Shown: positions 8,665 to 19,624 of the stretch, piece after piece
Position numbering within the stretch: the stretch's first letter is position 1
How the letters are laid out: every line of letters begins with the position of its first letter
From: Sycon ciliatum
Taxonomy: Eukaryota > Porifera > Calcarea > Leucosolenida > Sycettidae
Direction: 5' to 3'
Assembly (NCBI RefSeq): GCF_964019385.1
Contig: NC_088647.1
Coordinates: 1,899,985 to 1,963,984 of the forward strand
DNA: 64,000 nt
Translations under genes and position numbers: made by a program
The notes under the pieces: model-generated
What the model was told of the DNA's origin: nothing
The model's input: the letters and a program-made list of their open reading frames with translations, nothing else
Database searches by the model: none

Positions 8665-10419
8665 CGAGTCACTGTCCTGAATATCTATAGCCACCTCTAT
8701 TCATCATATGCATGCAAGACCCGACAGCACTGATCTACAAATAACTAAGACAGTGATGCACTTGCCTTGCATTATCTTCTGTTTGGTCTCGTGTTACTCA
8801 TGCTGGAGACATGTTCAATTTGTACCTGTGCAGAAAATAATGGAAAAATCGAAAAAGCAAAGGCCACCTTCTCAAAACTCATATTCATTATGCACCATAT
8901 TTGGGTGCATTTTGGAAGCATGCTGCTCCTAGTTCATGACCTAGGCCAGCAATCATACCTATGTGTAAAAATTACAACTCCCAGATGTCCTGGTTTCCCT
9001 CCGACCATGCTCACAGTTCGAGCCAAAAACACACTCTGTGCAGACTGCAAACTCCCCACATGCAACACCACATAGAGCAACAGAGAGCAGAGAACTGGCC
9101 AGCTCTTGTTTAACTTCGATTTAATCACGTGTTTTCACCAGTATTTCCCCCATTATTATTAATTGGTAGTATTTTGAAGGAGCAAAACCTCATTGTCTAG
9201 TAGACATTTATCATACTCAGTACATTATGTAAATCGCCCAAAATTCGCTCACGAAATTTGCTGTTTCTTAGAACCAGCGAGTTTACAACCTCAAAAGTTC
9301 GCGACGCATTGAGGCCACATACATTATACCCACGGTTGAAGTTTAAATCGCGCTGGTGAATATTCACACTATGCTCTTCTCTGGAAAATAGTGTTCATTA
9401 ATCTGCTGCGAATATGAGGCAGCTAACAGTAGACAATGGTCACTTCAGGAATTGTGCAACAGAAGGCCGTAATTGATCCCAATCAGAATTTTTTATTCAT
9501 TTTTTATTCATTTTTTATTCAGATTTCTTATCCATATAACGGGGGGAATCCCGGTGACATAAAACAAGTTGCTGGTTGTACTTATTAAATTTGGGGAAAC
9601 TTCACTTCTTAACTTCAAAACTGTCTCTTTACTGCCGTTCAATTTAAAATAACAGTAAATTTTTCGGGCCTGGCCCATCATGAGGGTACTTACTAGAATC
9701 AAACAATGACCAAGAATGGTTGCATGGCTATAGGGCTACATGGCTGTAGGGCTGCATGCTTCAGACCTGGCACTGCAAAGAGCAGGCCGTGGCCAGACCC
9801 CATGCACCAGTCCAGTATTGTACCAGTGTGAGGGACCCAGCAGTATCATCATCAGCAACAGCATCACACGCACTGTTCAATAAGCAAATAATTGAACACT
9901 TCCTTCTATAAGGAAATGAGGCTCGTCAACTAACAACTGCTCTATTCGAGAAGCCGCTATTCATAGCAACTGAATAGAGTGGTTTTCTTTGGAACCTCCC
10001 TTTTTCCGACTATGAAAATTATATGAAAAATTGAAGTTATGAAGTTCAGATCTAACCAAGCAAGGTTTCTCTTTTACACAGCAATGCTCCTTTCTTTTTT
10101 CACTGCATCTTTTTACATCTCCATTCCATTCAGCCATTGTCTATCTTTGCACATACACTCCAGTGTACCCATCACCAATCAGAGCGGTTCCCTGCCCGCA
10201 TTTTGTCTCAATGCAGAATTGAACCTCTAACATGGTATGTGTACCACAACATCATCCGGTGTATCAAAAGTCAAAACACACTCTAACACGTGTGTGTACA
10301 ATGCTGGTTTATGAATGCATCAGAACAAACACCGGTAGCAAACCTGGCTGATGTCCTCACAGAGTGTGAAGAGATCATAGCTTGTAAGCTACAGGTGATG
10401 ATGTCATCATATGCACACA
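8665..10419 (+). repeat. 3.1-kb repeat unit 3, first two thirds
   Basis: The unit enters at TCCTGAATATCTATAGCC (the usual CGTCAGAACAGATAG start is lost) and follows consensus through the GCAGGCCGTGGCCAGACC and CCAATCAGAGCGG stations to ATCATATGCACACA. It then passes into the older module. Small local repeats such as TTTTTATTCA x3 near 9490 are present. No coding region is supported. Confidence 0.7.
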
Positions 10420-13400
10420 CAGAACAACGAATGCAAGCTACGGCAAGTGGATTAGAGGAACTGCCATGTTCATAGTTGACAAAGACATCCATTACATGTG
10501 CATAGCAGCAACGGCGGCAGCAGCACCAGTAGCAGCAACAACATCAAACAACGCAACGCCTTTTTACTTACACTTACCGAGTCCGAGTAGCATATTTCTT
10601 GTCTTTCAAACAAGACTTTTCATTCCAGAAGTAGTTCAACAATGCAGGCTACCTCCTACTCAGTCACCAACATCACATGGAGCTGATACTCCAGCAGTCC
10701 GCAGACAACAATCTCCTGAGATCACTAAGAACAGATTTAAAATTCAATATATAAATACATGACAAAATTGCACAGTATACGTACAACAGTTTGCATCCTT
10801 TACTAGTGCCTTCTAGTGTCCTTCGAGTTACACGAGTAAAAAAGGGAAATGACAATTTAATCTTGGCACCAACAACAGCCTAATCTTGCCAATGGCATGT
10901 TGTTCTGTGTCAACATGTCTGCCTCCACAGTATTAGCGGTACATAATGCTCTCAGCACATTCTTGTAAACACATCACAAAATTAGACAGTACATGTACTA
11001 CAGCTTGCATCCTTTACTTCCTCTAGTCTAGTGTCTTTCTAGTGTCCTTCTAGTGTTCTTCTAGCGTCCTTCTAGCGTCCTTCTAGTGTTCTTCTAGCGT
11101 CCTTCTAGCGTCCTTCTAGTGTCCTTCTAGCGTCCTTCTAGCGTCCTTCTAGCGTCCTTCTAGTGTCCTTCTAGTGTCCTTCTACCCCCCCCCTCTAGTG
11201 TTCTTCTAGCGTCCTTCTAGCGTCCTTCTAGTGTTCTTCTAGCGTCCTTCTAGCGTCCTTCTAGTGTCCTTCTAGCGTCCTTCTAGCGTCCTTCTAGCGT
11301 CCTTCTAGCGTCCTTCTAGCGTCCTTCTAGTGTCCTTCTAGTGTCCTTCTAGCGTCCTTCTAGCGTCCTTCTAGCGTCCTTCTAGCGTCCTTCTAGCGTC
11401 CTTCTAGCGTCCTTCTAGTGTCCTTCTAGTGTCCTTCTAGTGTCCTTCTAGTGTTCTTCGAGTTGCACGAAAAGGAAAAAGAGAAATGATAATTTAATCT
11501 CGGCACGAACAACAGCCTAACCTTGTGCATGGCGTTTGTTTCTGTGTACTATGTCTACCTACACGGTATTGACGGTATTCTGTACTCTCAGCACATTCAG
11601 TGGCTCCATTCTCCTAAGCGTTCATATGTATAGCTGTCAGTGTTTCCAGGTTGCCCGGAATCCACTTGGGGCGAGCAGCGCAGATGCCGAAACCTTTTGA
11701 AAATATGTCCTATAATACAAAATTCGTAGATGTGAATGAACAAGAACACATTGACAATGGTCATCTTAAGTCCCAGATGGGGCCTCTCAGAAGCTTGGAA
11801 TTTGAAGATCTTCTGAAACCCTTTTGGGGGCTCTGCCCCCCCCCCTCTCCCCACCCCATTATCTACACCTGGGACACCCCGGATCCCATCCCGGAAACCC
11901 TCTCACACACACTTCCAGCTACGGGCCTCTGGTAAATCAATGAATACCTAATAACATCTACTCGCTCACAAAAGTATGACCCGCTTCGTTGTACACCTGG
12001 ATTCCTACAACTCAAGACATCTGTAATATGCAGGCAGTCAAAAAAAAGGAGTAAGTACATTGTTGGACAACACCTTCTATTCCGGAATATCATGGCTCTT
12101 TTTCAATATCATTTTTCACATTTAAACTCAACAACATTTTTTTTATTGCTTCAGACATGCACACACTGTATAGACATGTTGAAACCAGACTAATACAGTA
12201 AGAACTTCATCATTAGCAACCTTGCAAACTTACACTTTCTGTTCATTGTCCTTCACACATCAATCAATGATCTCAGTACATACATTCTAAATGATCAAAG
12301 CAAAAAGTAACACCGATCAGAACTGGACATTTTCATAGTACAAGTTGCGATCTAAGGCCATCAGTTTAATACTGAATCACCTCAGTATTAATAACCCAAT
12401 ACCACTGAAAACATCTGGTTGTGAACAGAGGAAAGCCTTTGTGGTAGAACACAAAAGCCTGTTGGTCAGTGACAGCCGAAATGGCTACAGGTTTGCAGAA
12501 TTTATGCATCTGACCAACATCAAAGTTAAATTTCAGAATCAGATAGGTTTAATATAGCTGCCAATCGCCCTAACGTATGCCATATGCACTTTGTCTACAA
12601 CCTCTGCACAACCCTTCGCGCCATGCACTGTTACATACAACTGGTCTGACAGGGGTGCATGCATCAGAACAGATAGTTATCCTATGGTTATCCTGCCAAA
12701 TAGCTGTAGCTACCTCTATTCATCATATGCATGTCTGTACTAGGATGTGCATTACAAGAACACCTATATGGCTGGAGATTGGTGCACTTGCCTGTTCAAT
12801 ATACCTGTGTGTGATGTGATGACACTGCCGGCAATGAGATGATGGAAGGAGATCCTGGATGGACACTTCAGCTTCACTGTTTAGGGAATAATGTGAACAA
12901 AAGACAAAGCAGACTGATTGAACTTACCAACATGCTAAGCTACAAGCTTGAACTGACTGTGTTATCAACACAACTGCTCTCATAGAGCGTGTACGTGATG
13001 AAAATGATACGGGTGGATTAATTCAAGTAATCTGCCAAATATAAACAAAGTACGAGGGAATATCTTTACATGGGCAACTTTATGGCCAACAACCACAGGT
13101 CTTCACACACAGAAAGAAAATTAGCCTATCACTTTTCATGGAGGACAAAGCAAACTTCACCAAACACAGAGGAAGAGAAACATCCTCAAATCTTTGAATA
13201 CTCCAAAAGTGATTTTCGACCATACTTTGTTTCCAGAAGCTACACGACCATCAGCCATTTGAAATCCTGGCTTCCTACAATCCGAGACATCTGATATTTG
13301 GAAACAGTCAAAAGATAAAAAGTGAAAATACCTGAACATGGAGCAACTAGCAGTCCAAAGAGACTTTTTCTACAACTCATTTCACAACCAGTTAAGAGGA

Positions 13401-13455
13401 GAGCCCACACGCTCTCTTGCATTAACACTGCAAATGTCAAACTCATTTCACAACT
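10420..13455 (+). repeat. Older companion module, copy 1
   Basis: This module follows ATCATATGCACACACAG and is shared with 50250-52230. Matching parts are 10420-10760 with 50250-50620, and 12555-13455 with 50990-52024. It contains a diverged counterpart of the unit start (GCATCAGAACAGATAG at 12660). Between the two shared parts lie a duplicated 220-bp block around the 11-bp minisatellite and a tract at 11580-12100 ending in C-runs that has no counterpart in copy 2. Runs of AGCAGCAAC near 10510 are a CAG/CAA-type simple repeat. No protein is recognised. Confidence 0.65.
11023..11460 (+). repeat. 11-bp minisatellite, about 39 copies
   Basis: The unit GTCCTTCTAGC, with GTTC and T-ending variants arranged in higher-order runs, repeats without loss of phase except for a C8 tract near 11188. 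The second module copy (50650-50690) and the flanking duplicate at 10802-10825 hold only two or three units, so the expansion is specific to this copy. It starts and ends within the same local sequence (CATCCTTTAC before, TTCGAGTT after). Confidence 0.9.
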
Positions 13456-14640
13456 ATAACTTAGGCCTGATCTGGATTGCTTCAGACATGTATACTGCAT
13501 AATTTCAGTCATAATATCATCATTAGCAACCTTTCAAACTAATACTCCTCCCACATACTCATCACACATCCATCTTCCCTTGTATATCAATGCATACATT
13601 CCCAATGATCAAAACAAAAGGCAAAGTGGCTCAGAACTGGACAATTCACATCTCAATGGTTGTTAACTAAGGCCATCAGATATATTGAATCGCCTAGTCA
13701 GCAACTCAATGGAATTGAAAACATCCGGTTCTGAACAGAGAGAAAAGCTTTTGCGGAAGGACACAAAAGCCTGTTGATCAGTGACAGCCAATATGGCTAC
13801 AGTTTTGCAGAATCTTTGCATCTGACCAACATGAAAGATAAATTTCTTGGATTGCATAGCTACCAATCTTTCCTAATTTTGAAATACAATTTGCCTACAC
13901 CAGTTTTCTCAGCACATGCGTCATTCAGCCATTGTCTATATTTGCACATACACTCCAGAGTACCCATCACCAATCAGAGCGGTTCCCTGCCCGCATTTTG
14001 TCTCAATGCAGAATTGAACCTCTCACATGGAATGTGTACCAAAACATCATCCGGTGTATCAAAAGTCAAAATACACTCTCACACGTGTGTGTACAATGCT
14101 GGTCTATGAATGCATCAGAACAATCACCGGAAGCAAACCTAGCTGATGTCCTCACAGAGTGTGAAGAGATCATAGCTTGTAATCTACAGGTGATGATGTC
14201 ATCATATGCACACATTACTTGGGATACTGCTAAACATGCCAATATGATTCTTTATCTAGACCGGCTCACGTCGTACACTTAAACAAATCCTCTAGTTCCC
14301 TTCAATGACATCAACTGCATAACCTTCACAAAACTTTCCCCCGATCAAGCCGATGTTTATAAAACTATGTTACCGACCTCACTTTTACTAGATCAACACT
14401 ACGCCAGTCACATTTTACAAAGATTTCCCTTACCACCCGGCTGCCATTGTTCCCATGCTGAGCCCTGTCGAAATGGCTATCTTGAAGAGATTCCTGTCCA
14501 GATCTGGCATGGAATGTGAGAAAACGTTACACGGTAGGTAATACCGTATTCAAAATTTGCTCTCCTCGGCCAGGAAACGGAGAACCAATATACTCTGTCA
14601 ATAGTGCTTACAATATTATCCCCTCGCGGAAATGACCACC

Positions 14641-14821
14641 TGTAACTGATTCACTGTTACTACTAACACTAGGAATAGGATACACTTATCACCTGCTATT
14701 ATCACGCTGCTGCTGTTAGGTGTTATGTCCATCATTGCTTGTTCATGTATATAAGAATGCATTATGGCAAGGATCATTGCTTATTCCAAGAATGACTACT
14801 GAAGTTAGTTGGACTGTTACA
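14641..14821 (+). repeat. 5' LTR of the chromovirus
   Basis: The LTR begins TGTAACTGATTC and ends GGACTGTTACA, giving TG...CA termini and short inverted ends (TGTAAC/GTTACA). A TATA box (TATATAAG) lies at 14748-14755, so the promoter is inside the LTR. It matches the 3' LTR apart from base 7. Confidence 0.97.
14748..14755 (+). promoter_or_regulatory. TATA box of the LTR promoter
   Basis: TATATAAG lies about 70 bp before the end of the LTR, where the U3/R promoter of a short LTR is expected. The same sequence occurs in the 3' LTR at 19747-19754. Transcription would start some 25-30 bp downstream, leaving a very short R/U5. Confidence 0.6.
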
Positions 14822-14822
14822 C

Positions 14823-14842
14823 TGGTAGCAAGAGGATGGTTT
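14823..14842 (+). promoter_or_regulatory. Primer-binding site for initiator tRNA-Met
   Basis: TGGTAGCAAGAGGATGGTTT begins one base after the LTR. It complements the 3' end of animal initiator tRNA-Met (TGGTAGCA, then GAGGATGGTTT) except for one extra A after the eighth base. Initiator tRNA-Met is the common primer of Ty3/Gypsy chromoviruses. The extra base would bulge in the primer duplex. Confidence 0.75.
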
Positions 14843-15729
14843 TTCTTTTCGTCATGTTCGGGCTATGCGCAGTGGCCGCATTAGTCGCCTACGGTATATT
14901 CGAGATTCAGAAGCGTCTGAATCACCTTATCACACTCGGTCAGTGCGATGGATCAGATCAAACGCCAAGGCGTGCTCAAGCTCCCAGCGGAGAGAGGCCA
15001 CGCATGCGCCATGTTAAGTCTCCGCCTGTGTTTCGTGGAGATACAAGAGAGTTCAAGGAGTGGGCCTTCGCCATCGAACTCGCCATGAAGTCCCTGCAGC
15101 TGGACAACGCGGAGGAGCGCTTGAGCTACGCGGCGAGTTTTCTGGAGGGCAACGCTCGTCTTTGGTTTATCGCCTCTCAGGAGGCAAACACGCTGTTTTT
15201 CGACTGGCCAGACCTGAAGAGCAAGCTGGGAGAAGTGTACGGCCCGGTTTATGACAGGGAACAGGCGCGCATCGACTTATTCGCTCTTCACCAAGATGAG
15301 ACTCTTGACGAATACATCAACAAATTTTCGCGGCTTAGCTTACAAGTTCCCGAGCTTGATGACCACTCCAGAGCTATCTTGTTCACGCGTGGGCTGGCTC
15401 AGGGCCTAAGCGGTGAGGTACTTAGGGAGCATCCGCAACATTTGGCCCAAGCCATACGAGCTGCGGTCTCAGCAGACCAGTCGATGCGGCTAGCCCAAGC
15501 AAGCTACGCCAAGGCAGTGCCCAAGCAAGCTACGCCAAGGCAGTGCGCGCACCAGGGCATCAGAGGCGCCAGCCTGGACCCTGGTCAAGCCAACCAACAC
15601 CATCCGGTGGGAGAGAAACCAGGGAGCCAGAGGGTCGTTCAAGGCTGTGTTTCACCTGCAGGAAACCCGGCCATATTGCCAGATTCTGTCCAGAAGGAGG
15701 GAGGAACGCCACAAGCAAGCCTTCTTTAA
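14836..15729 (+). pseudogene. gag: gag (matrix/capsid part), frame broken before the zinc knuckle
   Basis: Gag forms the particle that packages the retrotransposon RNA. From the first ATG, inside the primer site, the frame gives 297 residues. A hydrophobic stretch (MVFLFVMFGLCAVAALVAYG) covers residues 1-20 or so. The retrotransposon Gag capsid region follows, from about residue 60 (VFRGDTREFKEWAFAIELAM) through LFALHQDETLDEYINKFSRL to about residue 215. A later ATG at 15004 would start just before the capsid and drop the hydrophobic segment. The 26-bp sequence starting CCCAAGCAAGCTACG is present twice in tandem (15494-15519 and 15520-15545). The second copy shifts the frame, so the last 60-odd residues are unrelated to Gag and end at TAA 15727-15729. 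Confidence 0.88.
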
Positions 15730-15746
15730 ACGATGGACGCCAGTAA
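15546..15746 (+). pseudogene. Detached nucleocapsid zinc-knuckle segment of gag
   Basis: The frame that continues gag, were there a single copy of the 26-bp repeat, is open here and ends at TAA 15744-15746. It encodes a basic stretch and then a CCHC knuckle (15648-15689) with spacing C-X2-C-X4-H-X4-C. This is the RNA-binding motif of Gag nucleocapsid. No start codon of its own connects it to the capsid frame, so it is probably not translated from this copy. Confidence 0.85.
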
Positions 15747-15799
15747 GGAAGGGAGTGCGACTACTGGCGAACACGAGAGCACCCAGGAATAGGCCATGA

Positions 15800-18700
15800 A
15801 TCAAAGTTCAGAACAAATTCAGCCCCTTAGCAAATGAGGAACCACGCCTCGAGGAGACCGAAATTCAAGCCTCGCCTGTCAAGCATTCGTCACCTGATAC
15901 TGTTGGCCGGCCTAATGAAGTAACCACCAGCACAGGGAGCATTTCCGCCGACAACGAACACGACCTAATGCGCGTCCAGGGCAAGATAAATGGACGTCGC
16001 GTTACCATGCTACTGGATTCTGGGTCAACCCACGACTTCATTTCAACTGACCTTGTCAAGAAGCACAACATCTCCACAACAACCGGTAGCGACGTCCTGA
16101 ACGTCACACTTGCTGATGGATCGGTCCGCTCACAGCCTATTACGAAAACGGACAGCTTGAAGACCGTAGTCGGCGACTTTAGCGAGCACCAACAGTTCCT
16201 AGTATTCCCTATGACGCGGTATGACGTGATCCTCGGCAAACCATGGCTGACCCGGACGAACCCACAGATCAATTTTCGTACCAATGAAATCAAGCTGGAG
16301 GGTGGATCCATCATCTGTCAACCGAGTGAAAGTGATGGCACGGACAAATCCAACCCACCGATCGAGACGTTCCTCATCTCAGGGAAGCAGGCTAGGCATG
16401 CAATGAGAGGTGGCGCAGAAGGAATCCTAGCGTATGTGACAGCAGATCCGGACGAGCCACAGACGGTGGATAGTCCGGGTAGGGAGGATCAGAAGGATTT
16501 CAAGGACCTGCTGAAGGAGTTCGGGGACGTCTTTCCCGATGAGCTTCCAAACAAGCTGCCACCCAGAAGAGGCGCAGATCACGAGATAAAAACGGAAGAA
16601 GGAGCTAAACCGCCATCTCGTGCAGCATATCGTTTACCAAAACCAGAGATGGATGAGCTTCAAGCTCAGCTCACCGAGCTGCTCCGTAGAGGATTCATCC
16701 AGCCCAGCAAATCCCCATACAGAGCCCCTGTGTTCTTCGTAAAGAAAGCGGATGGAACGCTTCGAATGGTATGCGACTGGCGTGAGCTAAACCGCATAAC
16801 CATTAAGAACAAGGCATGCCTACTGAATATTGACGACCTCTTTGATACCGTCCAAGGCAGTGCGTATTTCACCAAGCTAGATCTGAGGTCTGGTTACAAT
16901 CAGATTCGAATAGAAGAAACAGATATTCCGAAGACAGCAATAAATACCCCATTCGGTCACTTTCAGTTCACAGTGATGGGTTTCGGCCTAACAAATGCCC
17001 CGGCAACATTCCAAACCTTGATGAACAGTGTCCTCCAGCCATACCTGCGTAAATTCGTTGTGGTGTTTCTAGACGATATCCTCATATTCAGCAAATCATG
17101 GGAGGAGCACCTCGATCATGTCAGAACCATCTTAAACGCCCTCAGGAGGAATGAGCTATATTGCAAACCGTCTAAATGTGAATTCGGCCGGACAGACGTT
17201 CTGTTTCTTGGGCACCGGATAGACGGCCAATGCATTTCTCCAGATCCAGAGAAGATCAAGGCCGTGCATAACTGGCCTGTCCCGACGACGGTCACGCACG
17301 TAAGACAGTTTCTGGGATTCGCTAATTACTTTCGAAGGTTCATTAACCATTTCTCGGCCATCTCCAAACCCCTGGAGGAACTGACAGGGAAACATGTGCG
17401 CTTCGAGTGGAATCAGACTCGACAGGAGGCATTTGAGCGATTAAAGTCTGCTCTGCTGGATGCACCAGTGTTGCGACTAGCAAACGTCAGTCAGGATTTC
17501 CGCGTTGAGACTGACGCAAGTGACTTTGCTGTGGCAGGGGTCTTAACGCAGCAAGCAGAGGACCAGTCCTGGCATCCTGTGGCTTACGTGAGCCGAAAGC
17601 TGTCTTCTGCCGAACGGAATTACACGGCCGCCGAGCGAGAAACTTTGGCTGTAGTGTACGCCCTGCAGTGCTGGCGAGTCTACCTATTTCGCCACTTTCA
17701 ACTCTACACCGACAACATGGGAGTTGTCTACCTCAGGACCAAACCAAACTTAACCAAGAGAGAGGCTCGATGGATTGAATTCCTGGCCGACTATGACTAC
17801 ACGGTACATCACAAGCCAGGGAAGTGTAACATAGCAGACCCGTTGTCACGTCGACCAGACTTGGAACTGAATGGAATCGAGTTCTCTCTGGATGTGAATC
17901 AAGGAATTGCGAATCAGATCTCAGCAGGGTATGATAGTGACCCAGAGCTTTCGCCAGTAATCAAGCGCTTGATGGCTTGCAGCGAAGACGCCATGCATGA
18001 GCGATACGTCTGGAACAGTGTGGACCGGCGGCTGTACCTAGTAACATCGGGCGATGCTCGCCTCGGCATTCCTCGCGGTCCGGTACGGCTGCAACTGCTC
18101 AAACAGAATCATGATTGCCTGACGGCCGGCCATCCGGGGAGAGACAGGACCTACCTGAAGCTGAGCAGATACTTCTATTGGCCAGGCATGAGAAGTACTG
18201 TGAAGGACTTCGTTAAATCTTGCGACCGGTGCCAACGCGTAAAGGGTAGCCAGACCAAGGCAGGACTGTTGCAGTCCCTTCCAGTCCCCGAACAGCCCTG
18301 GACAGACATCAGCATGGATTTCATCATGGCACTGCCGCTGACCTGCCGAGGACATAGCGCCATTCTAACCTTTGTGGACCGTCTGACGAAGTATGTGCAC
18401 CTGATCCCGACGACTGTTCATGTTGACTCTAAGGAGGCAGCCCGATTGTACGTGGATCATGTGTTTGCTGCCCATGGCTTGAGCAAAACGATAGTTTGTG
18501 ATCGAGATCCGCGATTCACGTCGGTGTTCTTCAAGGAGGTTTTCAGTATTCTTGGCGTGGAGCTAAAAATGAGCACGGCCAACCACCCGCAGACCGATGG
18601 CATGACTGAGCGTGTGAACCGTGTCATTGAGGATACGCTAAGAGCTTTCGTCAACCATAGGCAAAACAATTGGGATGAACTCCTATCGCTATGTGAGTTT

Positions 18701-19024
18701 GCGATCAACAATGCCGATCAAGCGTCAACAGGTAACACGCCATTTTTCCTCAACCATGGATGCCATCCAGTTACTCCCTCGAGCTTATTGACGAAGCAGA
18801 AAGCTGGAGCTGGCATGGACACGAATGGTCCGCTGTCATGGCTGGATGGCCGCGTAGAGGCACTACGTGAGGCACAGGATGCCATCGTGGCGGCGCAGGC
18901 CCGACAATCATTGTATGCGGATCGAGGACGGGTGGAGGACGCCCTGAAGGAGGGGGATGAGGTGCTGGTCTTCAGGGACTTCCTGCTGACGCCCGAGGAA
19001 CGAGACAGGCCTTCACACAATTAA
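15800..19024 (+). CDS. pol: Pol: protease, reverse transcriptase, RNase H, integrase
   Basis: The frame opens after TGA at 15797-15799; the first ATG is at 15968, giving 1018 residues. It lies in a third frame with no overlap with the gag frames, so its expression route is unclear. Numbering from that ATG: aspartic protease LLDSGST with catalytic D17; RT with LDLRSGYNQI and the catalytic VFLDDILIFS (D369, D370); RNase H with D516 (ETDAS), E558 and D582 (YTDN). Integrase has zinc-finger H715, H722, C752, C755 and the DD35E triad D784, D845, E881. All catalytic residues are present. The frame ends prematurely at TAA 19022-19024, after FRDFLLTPEERDRPSHN. The integrase C-terminal end and chromodomain continue in another frame, consistent with one missing base at about 19019-19021. 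Confidence 0.95.
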   Translation: MKVQNKFSPLANEEPRLEETEIQASPVKHSSPDTVGRPNEVTTSTGSISADNEHDLMRVQGKINGRRVTMLLDSGSTHDFISTDLVKKHNISTTTGSDVLNVTLADGSVRSQPITKTDSLKTVVGDFSEHQQFLVFPMTRYDVILGKPWLTRTNPQINFRTNEIKLEGGSIICQPSESDGTDKSNPPIETFLISGKQARHAMRGGAEGILAYVTADPDEPQTVDSPGREDQKDFKDLLKEFGDVFPDELPNKLPPRRGADHEIKTEEGAKPPSRAAYRLPKPEMDELQAQLTELLRRGFIQPSKSPYRAPVFFVKKADGTLRMVCDWRELNRITIKNKACLLNIDDLFDTVQGSAYFTKLDLRSGYNQIRIEETDIPKTAINTPFGHFQFTVMGFGLTNAPATFQTLMNSVLQPYLRKFVVVFLDDILIFSKSWEEHLDHVRTILNALRRNELYCKPSKCEFGRTDVLFLGHRIDGQCISPDPEKIKAVHNWPVPTTVTHVRQFLGFANYFRRFINHFSAISKPLEELTGKHVRFEWNQTRQEAFERLKSALLDAPVLRLANVSQDFRVETDASDFAVAGVLTQQAEDQSWHPVAYVSRKLSSAERNYTAAERETLAVVYALQCWRVYLFRHFQLYTDNMGVVYLRTKPNLTKREARWIEFLADYDYTVHHKPGKCNIADPLSRRPDLELNGIEFSLDVNQGIANQISAGYDSDPELSPVIKRLMACSEDAMHERYVWNSVDRRLYLVTSGDARLGIPRGPVRLQLLKQNHDCLTAGHPGRDRTYLKLSRYFYWPGMRSTVKDFVKSCDRCQRVKGSQTKAGLLQSLPVPEQPWTDISMDFIMALPLTCRGHSAILTFVDRLTKYVHLIPTTVHVDSKEAARLYVDHVFAAHGLSKTIVCDRDPRFTSVFFKEVFSILGVELKMSTANHPQTDGMTERVNRVIEDTLRAFVNHRQNNWDELLSLCEFAINNADQASTGNTPFFLNHGCHPVTPSSLLTKQKAGAGMDTNGPLSWLDGRVEALREAQDAIVAAQARQSLYADRGRVEDALKEGDEVLVFRDFLLTPEERDRPSHN

Positions 19025-19386
19025 GGCTCAAGTGGTATGGGCCGTTCAAGGTGCAGAAGAAAGTGGCCCCGAATGCGTACAGATTAGCTCTTCCAAGAAT
19101 CATTCGGGCCCATCCAGTGTTCAATATTGCTGCCCTCAAGCTGTACCATGGCAATGAGATACCGGGCCGTACTCAGCCGGCACCTCCACCCCTAACCGAT
19201 GCGGATGGCCATACGCGGTACATTGTCGAAAAGGTGTTGTCGCACAAGAAGAGAGGACGGCGCACGCAGTACCTAGTGAAATGGAAGGGCTACCGAGATG
19301 CCACCTGGGAGCCGGAGGAATACTTGATGGATGAAGCAGGAAACGCTATTATTCCGCTGAAAACCTACCTGGACCGTTTTTCATAA
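19021..19386 (+). pseudogene. Separated integrase C-terminus and chromodomain
   Basis: Open in a different frame from the body of pol, this 122-codon stretch first carries the conserved GPF/AYRLALP region of chromoviral integrases. It then has a chromodomain: RYIVEKVLSHKK, YLVKWKGY and TWEPEEYL, including the aromatic residues that line a methyl-lysine cage. Chromodomains steer integration toward particular chromatin in chromoviruses. An internal ATG exists only at 19315; CTG or GTG codons precede it. As read it is unlikely to be made as a fusion, unless ribosomal frameshifting occurs near 19020. Confidence 0.9.
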
Positions 19387-19624
19387 AATTGCTATTTAAT
19401 TGGCAGCCACAGTTGTATTGCTAGTTTCTACGTGTTGCAATAGAAATGTAGCATTCTGCATGATTAGGATAGTGCTTCCCTGCCAGCCAGGCGTTATTTG
19501 CAGAGGACATGCACTGGATCTTGAGTTCATCAGTGTTGTTTTCGGCTACCATGCATTCCACATATCCATGCATGATCATTAGTTACCATAACTGTTCCTT
19601 CGAATTGGTACTGTTCTGACAGTT

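Noticed and set aside
15797-15968. Programmed gag-pol frameshift
   Set aside because: The gag frames end at 15729 and 15746 and pol opens only at 15800, so there is no overlap in which a frameshift could occur in this copy.
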